Under the pieces are notes generated by a model, which was given only the letters and a program-made list of their open reading frames with translations, ran no database searches and had not been told where the DNA came from. The translations under genes were made by a program, and so were the position numbers. Positions 7,589-15,587 of a DNA stretch of 22,892 nt are shown here, piece after piece (positions within the stretch are counted from its first letter, which is position 1; the number at the start of each line of letters is the position of its first letter). The DNA lies in the NCBI GenBank assembly GCA_965650335.1, contig CBFGOI010000078.1:1-22892 (forward strand), written 5' to 3'. This DNA is from Paradesertivirga sp965650335 (lineage in GTDB: Bacteria; Bacteroidota; Bacteroidia; Sphingobacteriales; Sphingobacteriaceae).

Positions 7589-8680
7589 TTATACTAGTTT
7601 TTTATATACATCCAGCGTTAAATCTAAAGATTTGTTAAGCGGAAAATCTTTTAATCTTTCTGATCCAGCCTGGGTAAGATTATTCCTTAGGCTGGGGTTT
7701 GTTATAATTTTTTCCAGTATAGCCACGAGATCTCCGACACTTGAGGGATCGAAAAATATGGCGGCATCAGATGCAATTTCTCTGAAACATTCGGTGTCGC
7801 TCAATACAATCGGACAGTTAGCCATAAAAGCTTCCAGAATGGGAAGGCCAAACCCTTCGTGAAGTGAAGGGTAGACAAAAGCCAGCGCATTTTGATATAA
7901 GAAGTTTAGTTCTGTATCGGTAACGTTTGTATGGGTCACTCTGTCGGTTAAATTCAACATTTTTAAATATTCAGATTCTGCAATATCCAAATTTTCACCA
8001 CCCGTTAATACCAGTTTGATTTCAGGATATTTTGCTGATATCGACTTAAATGCGTTTAAAAATAGATAGAAGTTTTTATAGCCGCTTCTATCACCTACAA
8101 ATAGTAAGTAGGTTCCTGGCAGATTCTTCACCGGAGTAGTTATAAATGGCGCTTCAAAGTCAATCCCATGATATACTACTTTTATTTTATCAGGATCTAT
8201 ATTAGAATAATTTATTAAATCGTTTTTTGTAGTTTCTGAGATTGCTATAATTTGATCTGCTTTTTCAATATTGATCCGTTTTAAATGAGTAAGAGGGTCC
8301 TTAGCCCAGAAATATTCGGGAAGGCGCTCATAAGTCATATCGTGGATAGTAATTACCAACGGTTTTTTTAATCGTTCGAAGAAATAGGTATCATAATATG
8401 TGGGGTGAAACACGTCGAATCCGTTTTTACCTAATAAGTGATTGCAATAAATTTTATTGAGCCTATAAACTTGATTTGGAGCTTTTGAAAGCATCCATTT
8501 AAGTAATGGATTAACTTTCAACCTGTCCTTTATATAATGATTGTTACTGTGTATTACCCCAAGTTGATATTCATATTCCGGAAGTGATTGTATTTCTTGT
8601 ATTAAGTTTGCAAAGTACCTGCTTATTCCGCCATATAGCTGGGTGCTAAACTTTTGATGATCGTAAAATATTTTGATCAT
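7589..8680 (-). CDS. Glycosyltransferase family 4 (WbpZ/mannosyltransferase-like)
   Basis: This 363-residue GT-B enzyme begins with the family-typical MIKIFYDHQKFSTQLYGGISRYF, where GGIS at 17-20 is the acceptor-side glycine loop. It continues with FHPTYYDTYF and VITIHDMTYERLPEYF (109-124) and the hinge ISETTKNDLINY (147-158). The donor domain opens with YLLFVGDRSGYKNF (191-204) and carries the EX7E block HEGFGLPILEAF (274-285), with E275 and E283. These features fit retaining GT4 enzymes that use nucleotide-activated hexoses (many relatives are mannosyltransferases), but the sugar is not certain. The gap to the upstream gene is 84 bases, the largest inside this operon, and I see no convincing promoter in it. 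Confidence 0.9.
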   Translation of the reverse strand: MIKIFYDHQKFSTQLYGGISRYFANLIQEIQSLPEYEYQLGVIHSNNHYIKDRLKVNPLLKWMLSKAPNQVYRLNKIYCNHLLGKNGFDVFHPTYYDTYFFERLKKPLVITIHDMTYERLPEYFWAKDPLTHLKRINIEKADQIIAISETTKNDLINYSNIDPDKIKVVYHGIDFEAPFITTPVKNLPGTYLLFVGDRSGYKNFYLFLNAFKSISAKYPEIKLVLTGGENLDIAESEYLKMLNLTDRVTHTNVTDTELNFLYQNALAFVYPSLHEGFGLPILEAFMANCPIVLSDTECFREIASDAAIFFDPSSVGDLVAILEKIITNPSLRNNLTQAGSERLKDFPLNKSLDLTLDVYKKLV

Positions 8681-8764
8681 TTAAATAGTTTGATTGTGAA
8701 ATTGATAATACGAATATATGTCTAAATAGTTACTCGCGAACTTATTTCTGCCGATGTTGAAAAA

Positions 8765-9973
8765 CTAAAGGGTCGTTTTTATCTTTGAATTTAATAAACT
8801 TGAAAGTTCAGTTATCCGCTTCTCCCATGTATTATCTCTAGCAATTAATAGTCGAGCTTCCATCTTTTCTGGAGTGTTATTAGTTACTTCTTCATTTATG
8901 GCAGCAGAAAACTCATCAGCGTCTGAGCAATAAGTAACAGTGCCTTTTGTAAACTCTTGTAAATCCGGATTAAAGTTTGTCGATATAACTGGCTTGCCAG
9001 CACCTAAATATTCAAATAATTTTAATGGAAAAATGGTATTACTTACTCCATCCTTTTTAAACGGAATAATTGCCACATCAAACCCTTTCAATATTGCAGG
9101 CAATTGGCCATAATCAAATCTGCCTGTTGTATGTATGTTAGCGGTGTTTAGAAACCATTCGGGGATAAACTCCATACTCATAGGGCCTGCAAAAACAAAG
9201 CTCTTATCCGGATTTTGCAAGGCTACCTTTCTAATCAAAGAGAAATCTATGCGTCGCTCAATATTTCCCAAGTAACCTATAACAGGTTTCTTTAAATGAA
9301 GTATGCTCGGATGTACCTTCAAGTGGGAATCGAGTGCTTTACCCGAGTGACTAATGTCCGCAGCATTAGGAATAAAGAAAGTATTTTTATTTAACTCTTT
9401 CTTTTCATGAAAAAGTTGTTTGCTGGTACAAATAACTATGTCACTCTTTTTAAGAAGTGTTTGCTCTGAAATAACTCCGTGTTTTCTGTCAAAAGGCAAA
9501 ATTAACGGATCGACACAATGATAAGCGACTAACAGAGGGTTTAATGAATCTGAAACACTTGGATAATGGAAGTTGAAGGAATTTATATAAATTATCTGTT
9601 CGATCTTTTTTTTTGAGATCACTTTTTTAATTCTTTCGGCAATTATCGACTCATTTATCTTTAATAAGAGTCGGTATATTTTTCCTTCTGGTAGAAAATT
9701 AATAGAGAGCAGCAGAGGAGTAATAATAACGCTAAGATTTGGAATTTGGGTAGAGAGAATACCATCAGAAGCAGGCGAAAAATAGTCTTTTCTTCTAACA
9801 AATTCGTCCTTCTTGCGAAACTGAAAATAGTCTTTCCATGTAAATGGGTTTTCTATGTAGAATACGTAGTTGTCTTTTGCAAGGTATTTCGCTATAGTAT
9901 AACTGGCAGATTCATAAGGGTTGTCAAATTTGGTGGTTCCGAGAATAAATATATACTGGTTTGTTAGCTTCAT
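8765..9973 (-). CDS. Glycosyltransferase, GT4-like (TuaH-like)
   Basis: The ATG at 9973 gives 402 residues and lies 2 bases after the previous stop. A TTG at 9991 in the same frame would overlap the upstream gene and is less likely. The N-terminal domain reads YIFILGTTKFDNPYES, then NYVFYIENPFTWKDYF, and resembles TuaH and related teichuronic/exopolysaccharide transferases. The donor domain has PVIGYLGNIERRIDFSLI (about 230-247), then FVFAGP, and the block FPLKLFEYLGAGKPVISTNF (about 315-334). This last block is the conserved sugar-nucleotide-binding helix with glutamate E321. No membrane segment is visible, so it should act at the cytoplasmic face. The specificity is unknown. Confidence 0.85.
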   Translation of the reverse strand: MKLTNQYIFILGTTKFDNPYESASYTIAKYLAKDNYVFYIENPFTWKDYFQFRKKDEFVRRKDYFSPASDGILSTQIPNLSVIITPLLLSINFLPEGKIYRLLLKINESIIAERIKKVISKKKIEQIIYINSFNFHYPSVSDSLNPLLVAYHCVDPLILPFDRKHGVISEQTLLKKSDIVICTSKQLFHEKKELNKNTFFIPNAADISHSGKALDSHLKVHPSILHLKKPVIGYLGNIERRIDFSLIRKVALQNPDKSFVFAGPMSMEFIPEWFLNTANIHTTGRFDYGQLPAILKGFDVAIIPFKKDGVSNTIFPLKLFEYLGAGKPVISTNFNPDLQEFTKGTVTYCSDADEFSAAINEEVTNNTPEKMEARLLIARDNTWEKRITELSSLLNSKIKTTL

Positions 9974-9975
9974 AC

Positions 9976-10587
9976 TTATACTCTTTCCCAAAGACGGGTT
10001 TGGAAATTGTATTTTTTTAAGATTTTAGCCGGATTTCCTGCTGCCACGACATATTCGGGAATATCTTTTGTGACAATACTGCCCGCTCCAATAACAGAAT
10101 GCTTCCCTATAGAAACCCCCGAGGTGACAACGCTATTTGCACCTATCCAAACATTATCTGAGATTTTAATTTGCTTTACAGTGACCCTCTGTTCTTTAGG
10201 GGGCTTACTTACATCTTCATAGCCATGATTTAAACCAGAAATAACAATGTTCTGAGCTAACATTACATTATTTCCTATTACAACAGGACCAATAATAACA
10301 TTTCCTATTCCTATTAAACTTTGTGTGCCTATTATAACGTCACCAACACCATTATTGATCGTAGAAAATTCTTCAATAGTGGAATAATCACCTAGCCGAA
10401 AGTCATTGAACGGGAGAACATCCATTCGTGTCCGGCCTGCAATCCTAGAACCTTTACCTTTCTTATGTTTAAATGGGTTCAGAAATATTTTGACCCAGGT
10501 CCTGGGTTTATATTCATTTGTAGGAATGAGGCACCAGTGAGCAAATTTTTTCAACCTCGGATTGGCTTTAATTTTATCTATCAGCAC
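9976..10587 (-). CDS. Left-handed beta-helix (hexapeptide repeat) O-acyltransferase
   Basis: This 203-residue protein has repeated hexapeptides from about residue 60 to 170 (for example VIIGTQSLIGIGNVIIG, VVIGNNVML, VWIGANSVVTSGVSIG, SVIGAGSIV). These form a left-handed beta-helix of the WbbJ/LacA/VatD type. The catalytic-type histidine is in GLNHGYED (H121), and the end EYVVAAGNPAKILKKY is the family's usual C-terminal signature. It most likely moves an acetyl group from acetyl-CoA to a sugar of the repeat unit, in the cytoplasm. The start is GTG, and its first 7 bases overlap the end of the polymerase gene, which suggests coupled translation. No ATG lies near enough upstream in the frame to compete. 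Confidence 0.9.
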   Translation of the reverse strand: MLIDKIKANPRLKKFAHWCLIPTNEYKPRTWVKIFLNPFKHKKGKGSRIAGRTRMDVLPFNDFRLGDYSTIEEFSTINNGVGDVIIGTQSLIGIGNVIIGPVVIGNNVMLAQNIVISGLNHGYEDVSKPPKEQRVTVKQIKISDNVWIGANSVVTSGVSIGKHSVIGAGSIVTKDIPEYVVAAGNPAKILKKYNFQTRLWERV

Positions 10588-12104
10588 GCTAAGGATTTAT
10601 TTGAAGAAAGGGTCTCATTTAGTTGCTTTTCTTTATCCAGAGTCAATGTAAGGTTTATTAAAGAAACAAAGAAATAGAAATAAATATTGGTGGGAAATTG
10701 TACGAGCGCTTCTTGTGGGAAGCTTCCAACGTTTAACGCAAATACAATTAATGTCATAGCCAAACAATACGACTTTAACTCTGGGTCTCGAATTGCAAAA
10801 TAATTGAGGATGCCCTGTCTGAGCACGATAAAGAACATCGAGCAAAAGATAAGAAGGCCAATCCAGCCAAGTTCGACCGCTACTCTCACATAGCCACTAT
10901 CCGGTGGGAGCTGGGCCAAAAAAGAATGCGGTGCAAACCTTACTCCCCATGCACCTGTGGCGCCCAGTCCGCCACCGAAAGGATGTGTCTGGATATAAGG
11001 CTGAATCTTTTTTTGATTTATTTTTCTTGCAGTATAGGATGCGTCCTTCGCAGGTTTAAATGCGGACTGAAATCTGTATAATGTTACGTTTCCCGTAGGA
11101 ATATTTATTAAAATTAAAAATGCGAAAGCTCCGATAATTCCAAGGGTCAGAACTCTTCGGTTCAGATTTAAAATTACATAAAGTATTAACGCCGCAGGTA
11201 GAAGAACATAGGCAGCCCTTGTGCCCGAATAAAGCATAGTAGTCGTAAAAAAAACGCCTAAAAAACCAAAGAGTAACTTTTTTCTTCTCGAAGAGGGGCC
11301 CGTGACCACACAAATGCAAAAAATTGTGCTGATAGCCATATTATAAGAAAAAGACACCGGATCGGAAAATATTGAAAACTTTCTCCAGGTACCATTTATG
11401 AATAATAGTGACTGAACTAATGGTTGGTTGAAAGTTGATTCTTCAAAAGCAAAAAAGCCAAAATGTTCTTGTTTAAACGCATTTAATGCACCTAAGAAAG
11501 AAAGAACCATCCATGTAGTTAATATTACCCGAACAAAGGAGAGAGTTCTTATATAGTAACTGAATATAAAATAGGTTAAAGTTACAAAGGCTACAGTCCG
11601 TACCGTATATACCCATGCTAACCGTGATTCAGCGGTAGGATTTGCGAATTGCAAAATAGTATATACCTCCCAAATCAGGATTATTATAGCAATGGGAGTT
11701 GTGAAAATTTTCCAGTTTGGATGAAACTTCTGATTTAAAAAGAAGCCGAATATCAATAAAGCAAGAATTCCATCCATTATAGTACCTAATGGAAAGTTAA
11801 TTTCCATCCTCAGAAACCACATGATAAAATAAGCAGCAACAAGTAGTAACAGAACGCCTGCCTTCGGATAAGCGATTATTATCCCTGCTGTAGGTATGCC
11901 AATCAGTATTGCCAATAATGCCATGGCATATTTTAAGCCCCAAATTGATAGAACACCTCCAAAAGCTAAAGAAAGAAATATAATAGATATAATCCCGATC
12001 CGATAGATGAGGTTTGCCGGTATTTTTTTTTCTTCTTTGTTTTCTGAAAGGTGCCTGGATTCAAAGCCAGTGCTAACACTTTTTTTTTCCGGGATAATTC
12101 GCAT
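10581..12104 (-). CDS. O-antigen ligase/polymerase (Wzy-like) membrane protein
   Basis: This 507-residue protein has about 11-12 membrane segments after a hydrophilic N-terminal tail of some 30 residues. The Wzy_C/O-antigen-ligase signature is visible. An extracytoplasmic loop runs from SGTRAAYV (293-300) to HPFGGGLGATGAWG (374-387), then APHSFLAQLPPDSGYVRVAVELGWIGLL (391-418). H393, the arginine R295 and the 'E.G..G.l' helix are the conserved elements. It should join undecaprenyl-linked repeat units at the periplasmic face. Within a locus that also has Wzx and Wzc-like genes, polymerase is more likely than lipid A ligase. Its ATG overlaps the stop of a small upstream membrane-protein gene (TGATG), and its own stop overlaps the acyltransferase start. 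Confidence 0.9.
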   Translation of the reverse strand: MRIIPEKKSVSTGFESRHLSENKEEKKIPANLIYRIGIISIIFLSLAFGGVLSIWGLKYAMALLAILIGIPTAGIIIAYPKAGVLLLLVAAYFIMWFLRMEINFPLGTIMDGILALLIFGFFLNQKFHPNWKIFTTPIAIIILIWEVYTILQFANPTAESRLAWVYTVRTVAFVTLTYFIFSYYIRTLSFVRVILTTWMVLSFLGALNAFKQEHFGFFAFEESTFNQPLVQSLLFINGTWRKFSIFSDPVSFSYNMAISTIFCICVVTGPSSRRKKLLFGFLGVFFTTTMLYSGTRAAYVLLPAALILYVILNLNRRVLTLGIIGAFAFLILINIPTGNVTLYRFQSAFKPAKDASYTARKINQKKIQPYIQTHPFGGGLGATGAWGVRFAPHSFLAQLPPDSGYVRVAVELGWIGLLIFCSMFFIVLRQGILNYFAIRDPELKSYCLAMTLIVFALNVGSFPQEALVQFPTNIYFYFFVSLINLTLTLDKEKQLNETLSSNKSLAC

Positions 12105-12241
12105 CAGAAAAAGACTAGTGTAATAGCGAAGCCAAATACAACTACAAAAACAAACACCAGAGAAACCATTTTAATGATATACGTATCTTCAATTGGTTTG
12201 TTTCCGATATAAATTTTATGTTTTTGCGGATAAAGTTTCAT
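12104..12241 (-). CDS. 45-residue single-pass membrane protein coupled to the polymerase gene
   Basis: A 45-codon frame runs from the ATG at 12241-12239 to a TGA at 12106-12104. It starts 8 bases after the stop of the GT2 gene, and its TGA overlaps the ATG of the polymerase gene as TGATG, a classic arrangement for coupled translation. The first 24 residues are hydrophilic and basic (MKLYPQKHKIYIGNKPIEDT...). The remaining 21 are almost purely hydrophobic (VSLVFVFVVVFGFAITLVFF), forming one membrane helix that ends at the C-terminus. Frame, spacing and composition support a real gene. It is too short for default gene finders. I do not recognise its family. It might help the polymerase or the GT2 enzyme, which is inference from position only. 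Confidence 0.65.
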   Translation of the reverse strand: MKLYPQKHKIYIGNKPIEDTYIIKMVSLVFVFVVVFGFAITLVFF

Positions 12242-12249
12242 TCAAGTGA

Positions 12250-13413
12250 TTAGGTATGATAATGACGGGTGCTAACTGATCTTATATTTGCTTTGCGAAT
12301 TTTGGTTAAGGATATCAGTTGAAAAAACACAAATTTCGGAATCCCAATTAAAGAACTGTAAATGCGACTGTCGGCTTTTGAATCAAAAAGAGCCTTCAGA
12401 AAACATCCTATAAAGATTGAAAAAGCGATTATCCAAGCAACGAAACCTGTTGCAGGAGATATGAAACCATTGACAGTCATCATTATAACTGACACGATTA
12501 AAAATAAAAATAGAGGTGGACGCAGCAAAACTAATCCGAATAAAAACTGGTTGAGACTTGAATTTTTAATCCCTTTCGCAATTAACGTAAAGCTAAATTT
12601 ACAATATTTAAACCAGGTATTAATCCACCTGGATCGTTGATTTACCAATTGTTCCGGTTTCGAGGTCTTCTCATCATAAACAATTGCCTTAGCGGCAAAT
12701 GCAATTCTTTTGTTTTTCTCAACTATTAACTTTTGTAAAACTTTGTCAAAGCCAGCACCATTAATTTCTATGTTTTCTAAACACTCCCGATACAAAGATG
12801 TAGTAAAAGCCATACCGGAACCTGAGAGCGTAGCGGATGAACCAATATTGAAAAGTAAATTTCCGTCGTAGTAATGGTAATAAATGTCTCTTGCTGCGTC
12901 GAGGCAAGCATACGTGGTGTCGAGATTTTTAGCTTCCCGGCAGCCTTGTACAGCTTCATATCCATCATCGAAATAGTTGTTTAATTCATTTAAATATTCC
13001 GGATCAACAATATTATCGCTATCAATAATAGTTATTCGTTTATGATTCCTCTTAAATCTCTCTATAGCGTAAAAATGAGATTTTATATTACCACCCAGTG
13101 TTTTCTCCGGACGTAGCAAAATGACTTTGTCAGGGAAGTTGAGACCCGACACATCGCAATTATCAGCGACAACGTAAACTAAAAAATTTGTATAATTAAG
13201 ATTGAGAACCGATGATACGACGGCGGGCAAGGTGTTAGTATATTGATAGGCCGTAATAATAACCGCATAGTCAGCATCTTCGCTTAAAGGATTTACTTTT
13301 TTATCGGCGCCCTTTTTCACAAAGCTATAAAACAGCAACAAAAAGCAGGGGAATACAAGGTTATATCCAATGCTTACTTGTAGAACTATCCAAAAGATAT
13401 TTAAGGAAAGCAT
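12250..13413 (-). CDS. Membrane glycosyltransferase family 2
   Basis: This 387-residue protein has an N-terminal membrane segment (about 8-31), a cytoplasmic GT-A domain and two to three C-terminal membrane segments (about 290-318, 323-342 and perhaps 357-370). The GT-A landmarks are AVIITAYQYTNTLPAVVSSV (50-69), VVADNC (81-86), the metal-binding DSD (131-133), LSGSGMAF (196-203) and the acceptor-site QRSRW (259-263). This architecture is shared with membrane GT2 enzymes of the BcsA/HAS/NodC group, but the protein is short. The usual 'ED' catalytic pair is replaced by GFDK (around 221-224), leaving D223 as the candidate base. It could add single sugars from the membrane face. Processive synthesis is possible but unproved. 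Confidence 0.87.
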   Translation of the reverse strand: MLSLNIFWIVLQVSIGYNLVFPCFLLLFYSFVKKGADKKVNPLSEDADYAVIITAYQYTNTLPAVVSSVLNLNYTNFLVYVVADNCDVSGLNFPDKVILLRPEKTLGGNIKSHFYAIERFKRNHKRITIIDSDNIVDPEYLNELNNYFDDGYEAVQGCREAKNLDTTYACLDAARDIYYHYYDGNLLFNIGSSATLSGSGMAFTTSLYRECLENIEINGAGFDKVLQKLIVEKNKRIAFAAKAIVYDEKTSKPEQLVNQRSRWINTWFKYCKFSFTLIAKGIKNSSLNQFLFGLVLLRPPLFLFLIVSVIMMTVNGFISPATGFVAWIIAFSIFIGCFLKALFDSKADSRIYSSLIGIPKFVFFQLISLTKIRKANIRSVSTRHYHT

Positions 13414-13424
13414 GACACAGCTTT

Positions 13425-15587
13425 TTAAAAATGATTTTTAGAATTTTGTGGAGGTACTTTATTGAAAATCCAACCGGCAAATTTCTCCTCAAGACTCTTA
13501 ATGTAATTTAATTGCAAGGCTTTTGGTGTGGTTATATATTCTTTAAATTCAAATACACCGATAACTTTTTGTGAGAAAAGTACCCATTCCTTACTTGATT
13601 CTGTACTGCTAAGGGCGGGAGTCTCGATGAGTATTAAATCATAAATGGATTTAAGATATGTGAACCTGTTTTGTATTGTTTCTTGGTCAGAAAGTTCTAG
13701 AAGAGATTTTCCACCTCCTTTATTTCCTAAAATAGTTATTGCTGAATTTTCCGGTTGATCGGTATGAATTTCCCCACTTTTAATAAAATCCTCAATATAC
13801 GCGGGACTGGTAGATTTTATCGATCGAGTAAGTTCAGGGTTAATAAAGTTGCCATCTATTATTAAGATTTTTTTATTCGTAACCGCATAGGCATACGCAA
13901 GATTTAATGCCAGAAAAGTTTTTCCTTCTTTGTACCCACAGCTAATTATAGTAAGTATTCTTGAATCTTTCAGTTCCTGATTTAACTCCAATCGTATCGC
14001 TCTTAACTGATCTTTAAAATCGGTTAAACCGCCAGCCTGCTCGTTCCATAAGTCGCCAAAGTTTAGCTTGTTATTTGGAATTAGTTCTAACTGGCCGATT
14101 ACCGGAAGTCCAGAGTTATTTGCCAGCTGTTTTGCAGATTGTACAGAGTCGTCAAAATAGAATAATACAAATAAAACAATTATGCAGAATACAAAGCTGA
14201 TTACGCCACTCAGTATTATTAACAGCATCTTTTTAGATGGTTGCAGTGCACCTGGCGACGCTTCCTGAGTTAACTTAAGTTTTGCGATAAATGTAGTTTG
14301 CATGCTGGTATTGTTATACCGGTCGAGAATATCCAGATATTCCTGACTCGCAATTTCAATATCCCGCTCATAACTTTGAATGCTTGCCTCAAAAGGCACT
14401 AATCTTCTGAATTGTGCAAAAAGTTTATTATGTAAACGCTCTAGCGACGCCACACTGTTTACCGAAAGATCGAGCTCTGTCTGAAGGCTGATTTTTTTTC
14501 CTATTAATTCCTGTTTTGCTACAAGTGGATTAAAAATAGCTTCATCAGAAGCTTCATTAATTTTATTGGTTGTTAACACTTGTAACGAATCATACATCCT
14601 TTTATAAATAGGATCAAAATCACTGTCAACGTATTTATCGCTTAATACTTTTGATTTTTCTTTATAGGTTACTATTTCTGCATTCACTTTTGAAGCAGTT
14701 GCTTCAAAAAATTTACGATCCCGCGGGTTGAATTTGTTGTCTATTGACCTTATAGCGCCGGAAATAGCGATTATTTGCTTTTGAAGATCTGCCTGCTTAT
14801 TTTCGATATCTATCATCTGCCCGAAAATAATTCTGGCCTGTTCGGGGAGATTTAAAACATTATTACGAATCTTATAATATTTTAGGATCCCCATTTTATT
14901 ATTCAAATCGTTCTGTTTTTGCGTTAGTAGATTTGAAAGGTAGGTTACCGATCTTTCACCAGTTTTCTTTATGATGTTTGTATAATAATTGATAAACTCT
15001 GTACATAAAGTATTCACGATAAAAGCAGATAAATCTGCATTGGGTGACTCAAATTCAACCGTAATGTAATCACTTTGAGCTACTCGCGATACTGACAGTT
15101 TCTTTTTAATACTTCCGACGTCATATTGCATCGAGTTCATAATATCAGAAAGAACAGCTTCCTGTTTATTCCTTTTTGAAAGAGGCTTTCTAGCATTGTA
15201 GTTTAGCGTGGCTACTTCTACTAATATTCTTCGATCGCTCTGCGGTAATTCCTGTATTTTTTGACTTAATTTTTTAAAAGGAGTTTTTGAAGTTAGATCA
15301 TGGATTATTGCCTTATAAGAAACCATAACTAGTAGTCTCTGCATTTGCATCATCTGTATCAGATTGCTGAACTTCTGTTCAATTTCTGCTTGTTGAAGAG
15401 GAGGTGCATCACTTAAATTAACTTCATCCGATTTGTCTACAATTCCGGTAGCAATTTGACCTTGTGCAACATATGAATCAGGAAGGCTCTTAACAAGGAA
15501 ATAGGTAATCAATACGGTCACAATTGGTATTAAAACCAAAACTTTGATGTTCCTGGATAAAAACTTAAAAAAAGACGCTAATTCCAT
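13425..15587 (-). CDS. Wzc/GumC-like chain-length protein with degenerate BY-kinase domain
   Basis: This 720-residue polysaccharide co-polymerase has a first membrane helix at about 16-34, a long periplasmic region with coiled-coil segments (about 210-420) and a second helix at about 453-478. A cytoplasmic P-loop domain of the tyrosine-autokinase type follows. It contains FKDQLRAIRLEL (524-535), Walker A GYKEGKT (551-557), an A' motif LIIDGNFINP (575-584) and a Walker B-like YDLILIETPA (649-658). In active BY-kinases A' usually reads (I/L)DxDxR and B ends in D; here the second Asp is Asn and the B Asp is Glu. The C-terminus (PPQNSKNHF) has no tyrosine cluster. It probably sets chain length and links to export without the usual tail phosphorylation. 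The ATG abuts the preceding TAA. Confidence 0.88.
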   Translation of the reverse strand: MELASFFKFLSRNIKVLVLIPIVTVLITYFLVKSLPDSYVAQGQIATGIVDKSDEVNLSDAPPLQQAEIEQKFSNLIQMMQMQRLLVMVSYKAIIHDLTSKTPFKKLSQKIQELPQSDRRILVEVATLNYNARKPLSKRNKQEAVLSDIMNSMQYDVGSIKKKLSVSRVAQSDYITVEFESPNADLSAFIVNTLCTEFINYYTNIIKKTGERSVTYLSNLLTQKQNDLNNKMGILKYYKIRNNVLNLPEQARIIFGQMIDIENKQADLQKQIIAISGAIRSIDNKFNPRDRKFFEATASKVNAEIVTYKEKSKVLSDKYVDSDFDPIYKRMYDSLQVLTTNKINEASDEAIFNPLVAKQELIGKKISLQTELDLSVNSVASLERLHNKLFAQFRRLVPFEASIQSYERDIEIASQEYLDILDRYNNTSMQTTFIAKLKLTQEASPGALQPSKKMLLIILSGVISFVFCIIVLFVLFYFDDSVQSAKQLANNSGLPVIGQLELIPNNKLNFGDLWNEQAGGLTDFKDQLRAIRLELNQELKDSRILTIISCGYKEGKTFLALNLAYAYAVTNKKILIIDGNFINPELTRSIKSTSPAYIEDFIKSGEIHTDQPENSAITILGNKGGGKSLLELSDQETIQNRFTYLKSIYDLILIETPALSSTESSKEWVLFSQKVIGVFEFKEYITTPKALQLNYIKSLEEKFAGWIFNKVPPQNSKNHF

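Noticed and set aside
8681..8764. Internal promoter in the 84-base gap of the minus-strand operon
   Set aside because: No TAnnTTTG box on the minus strand and no small reading frame fits.
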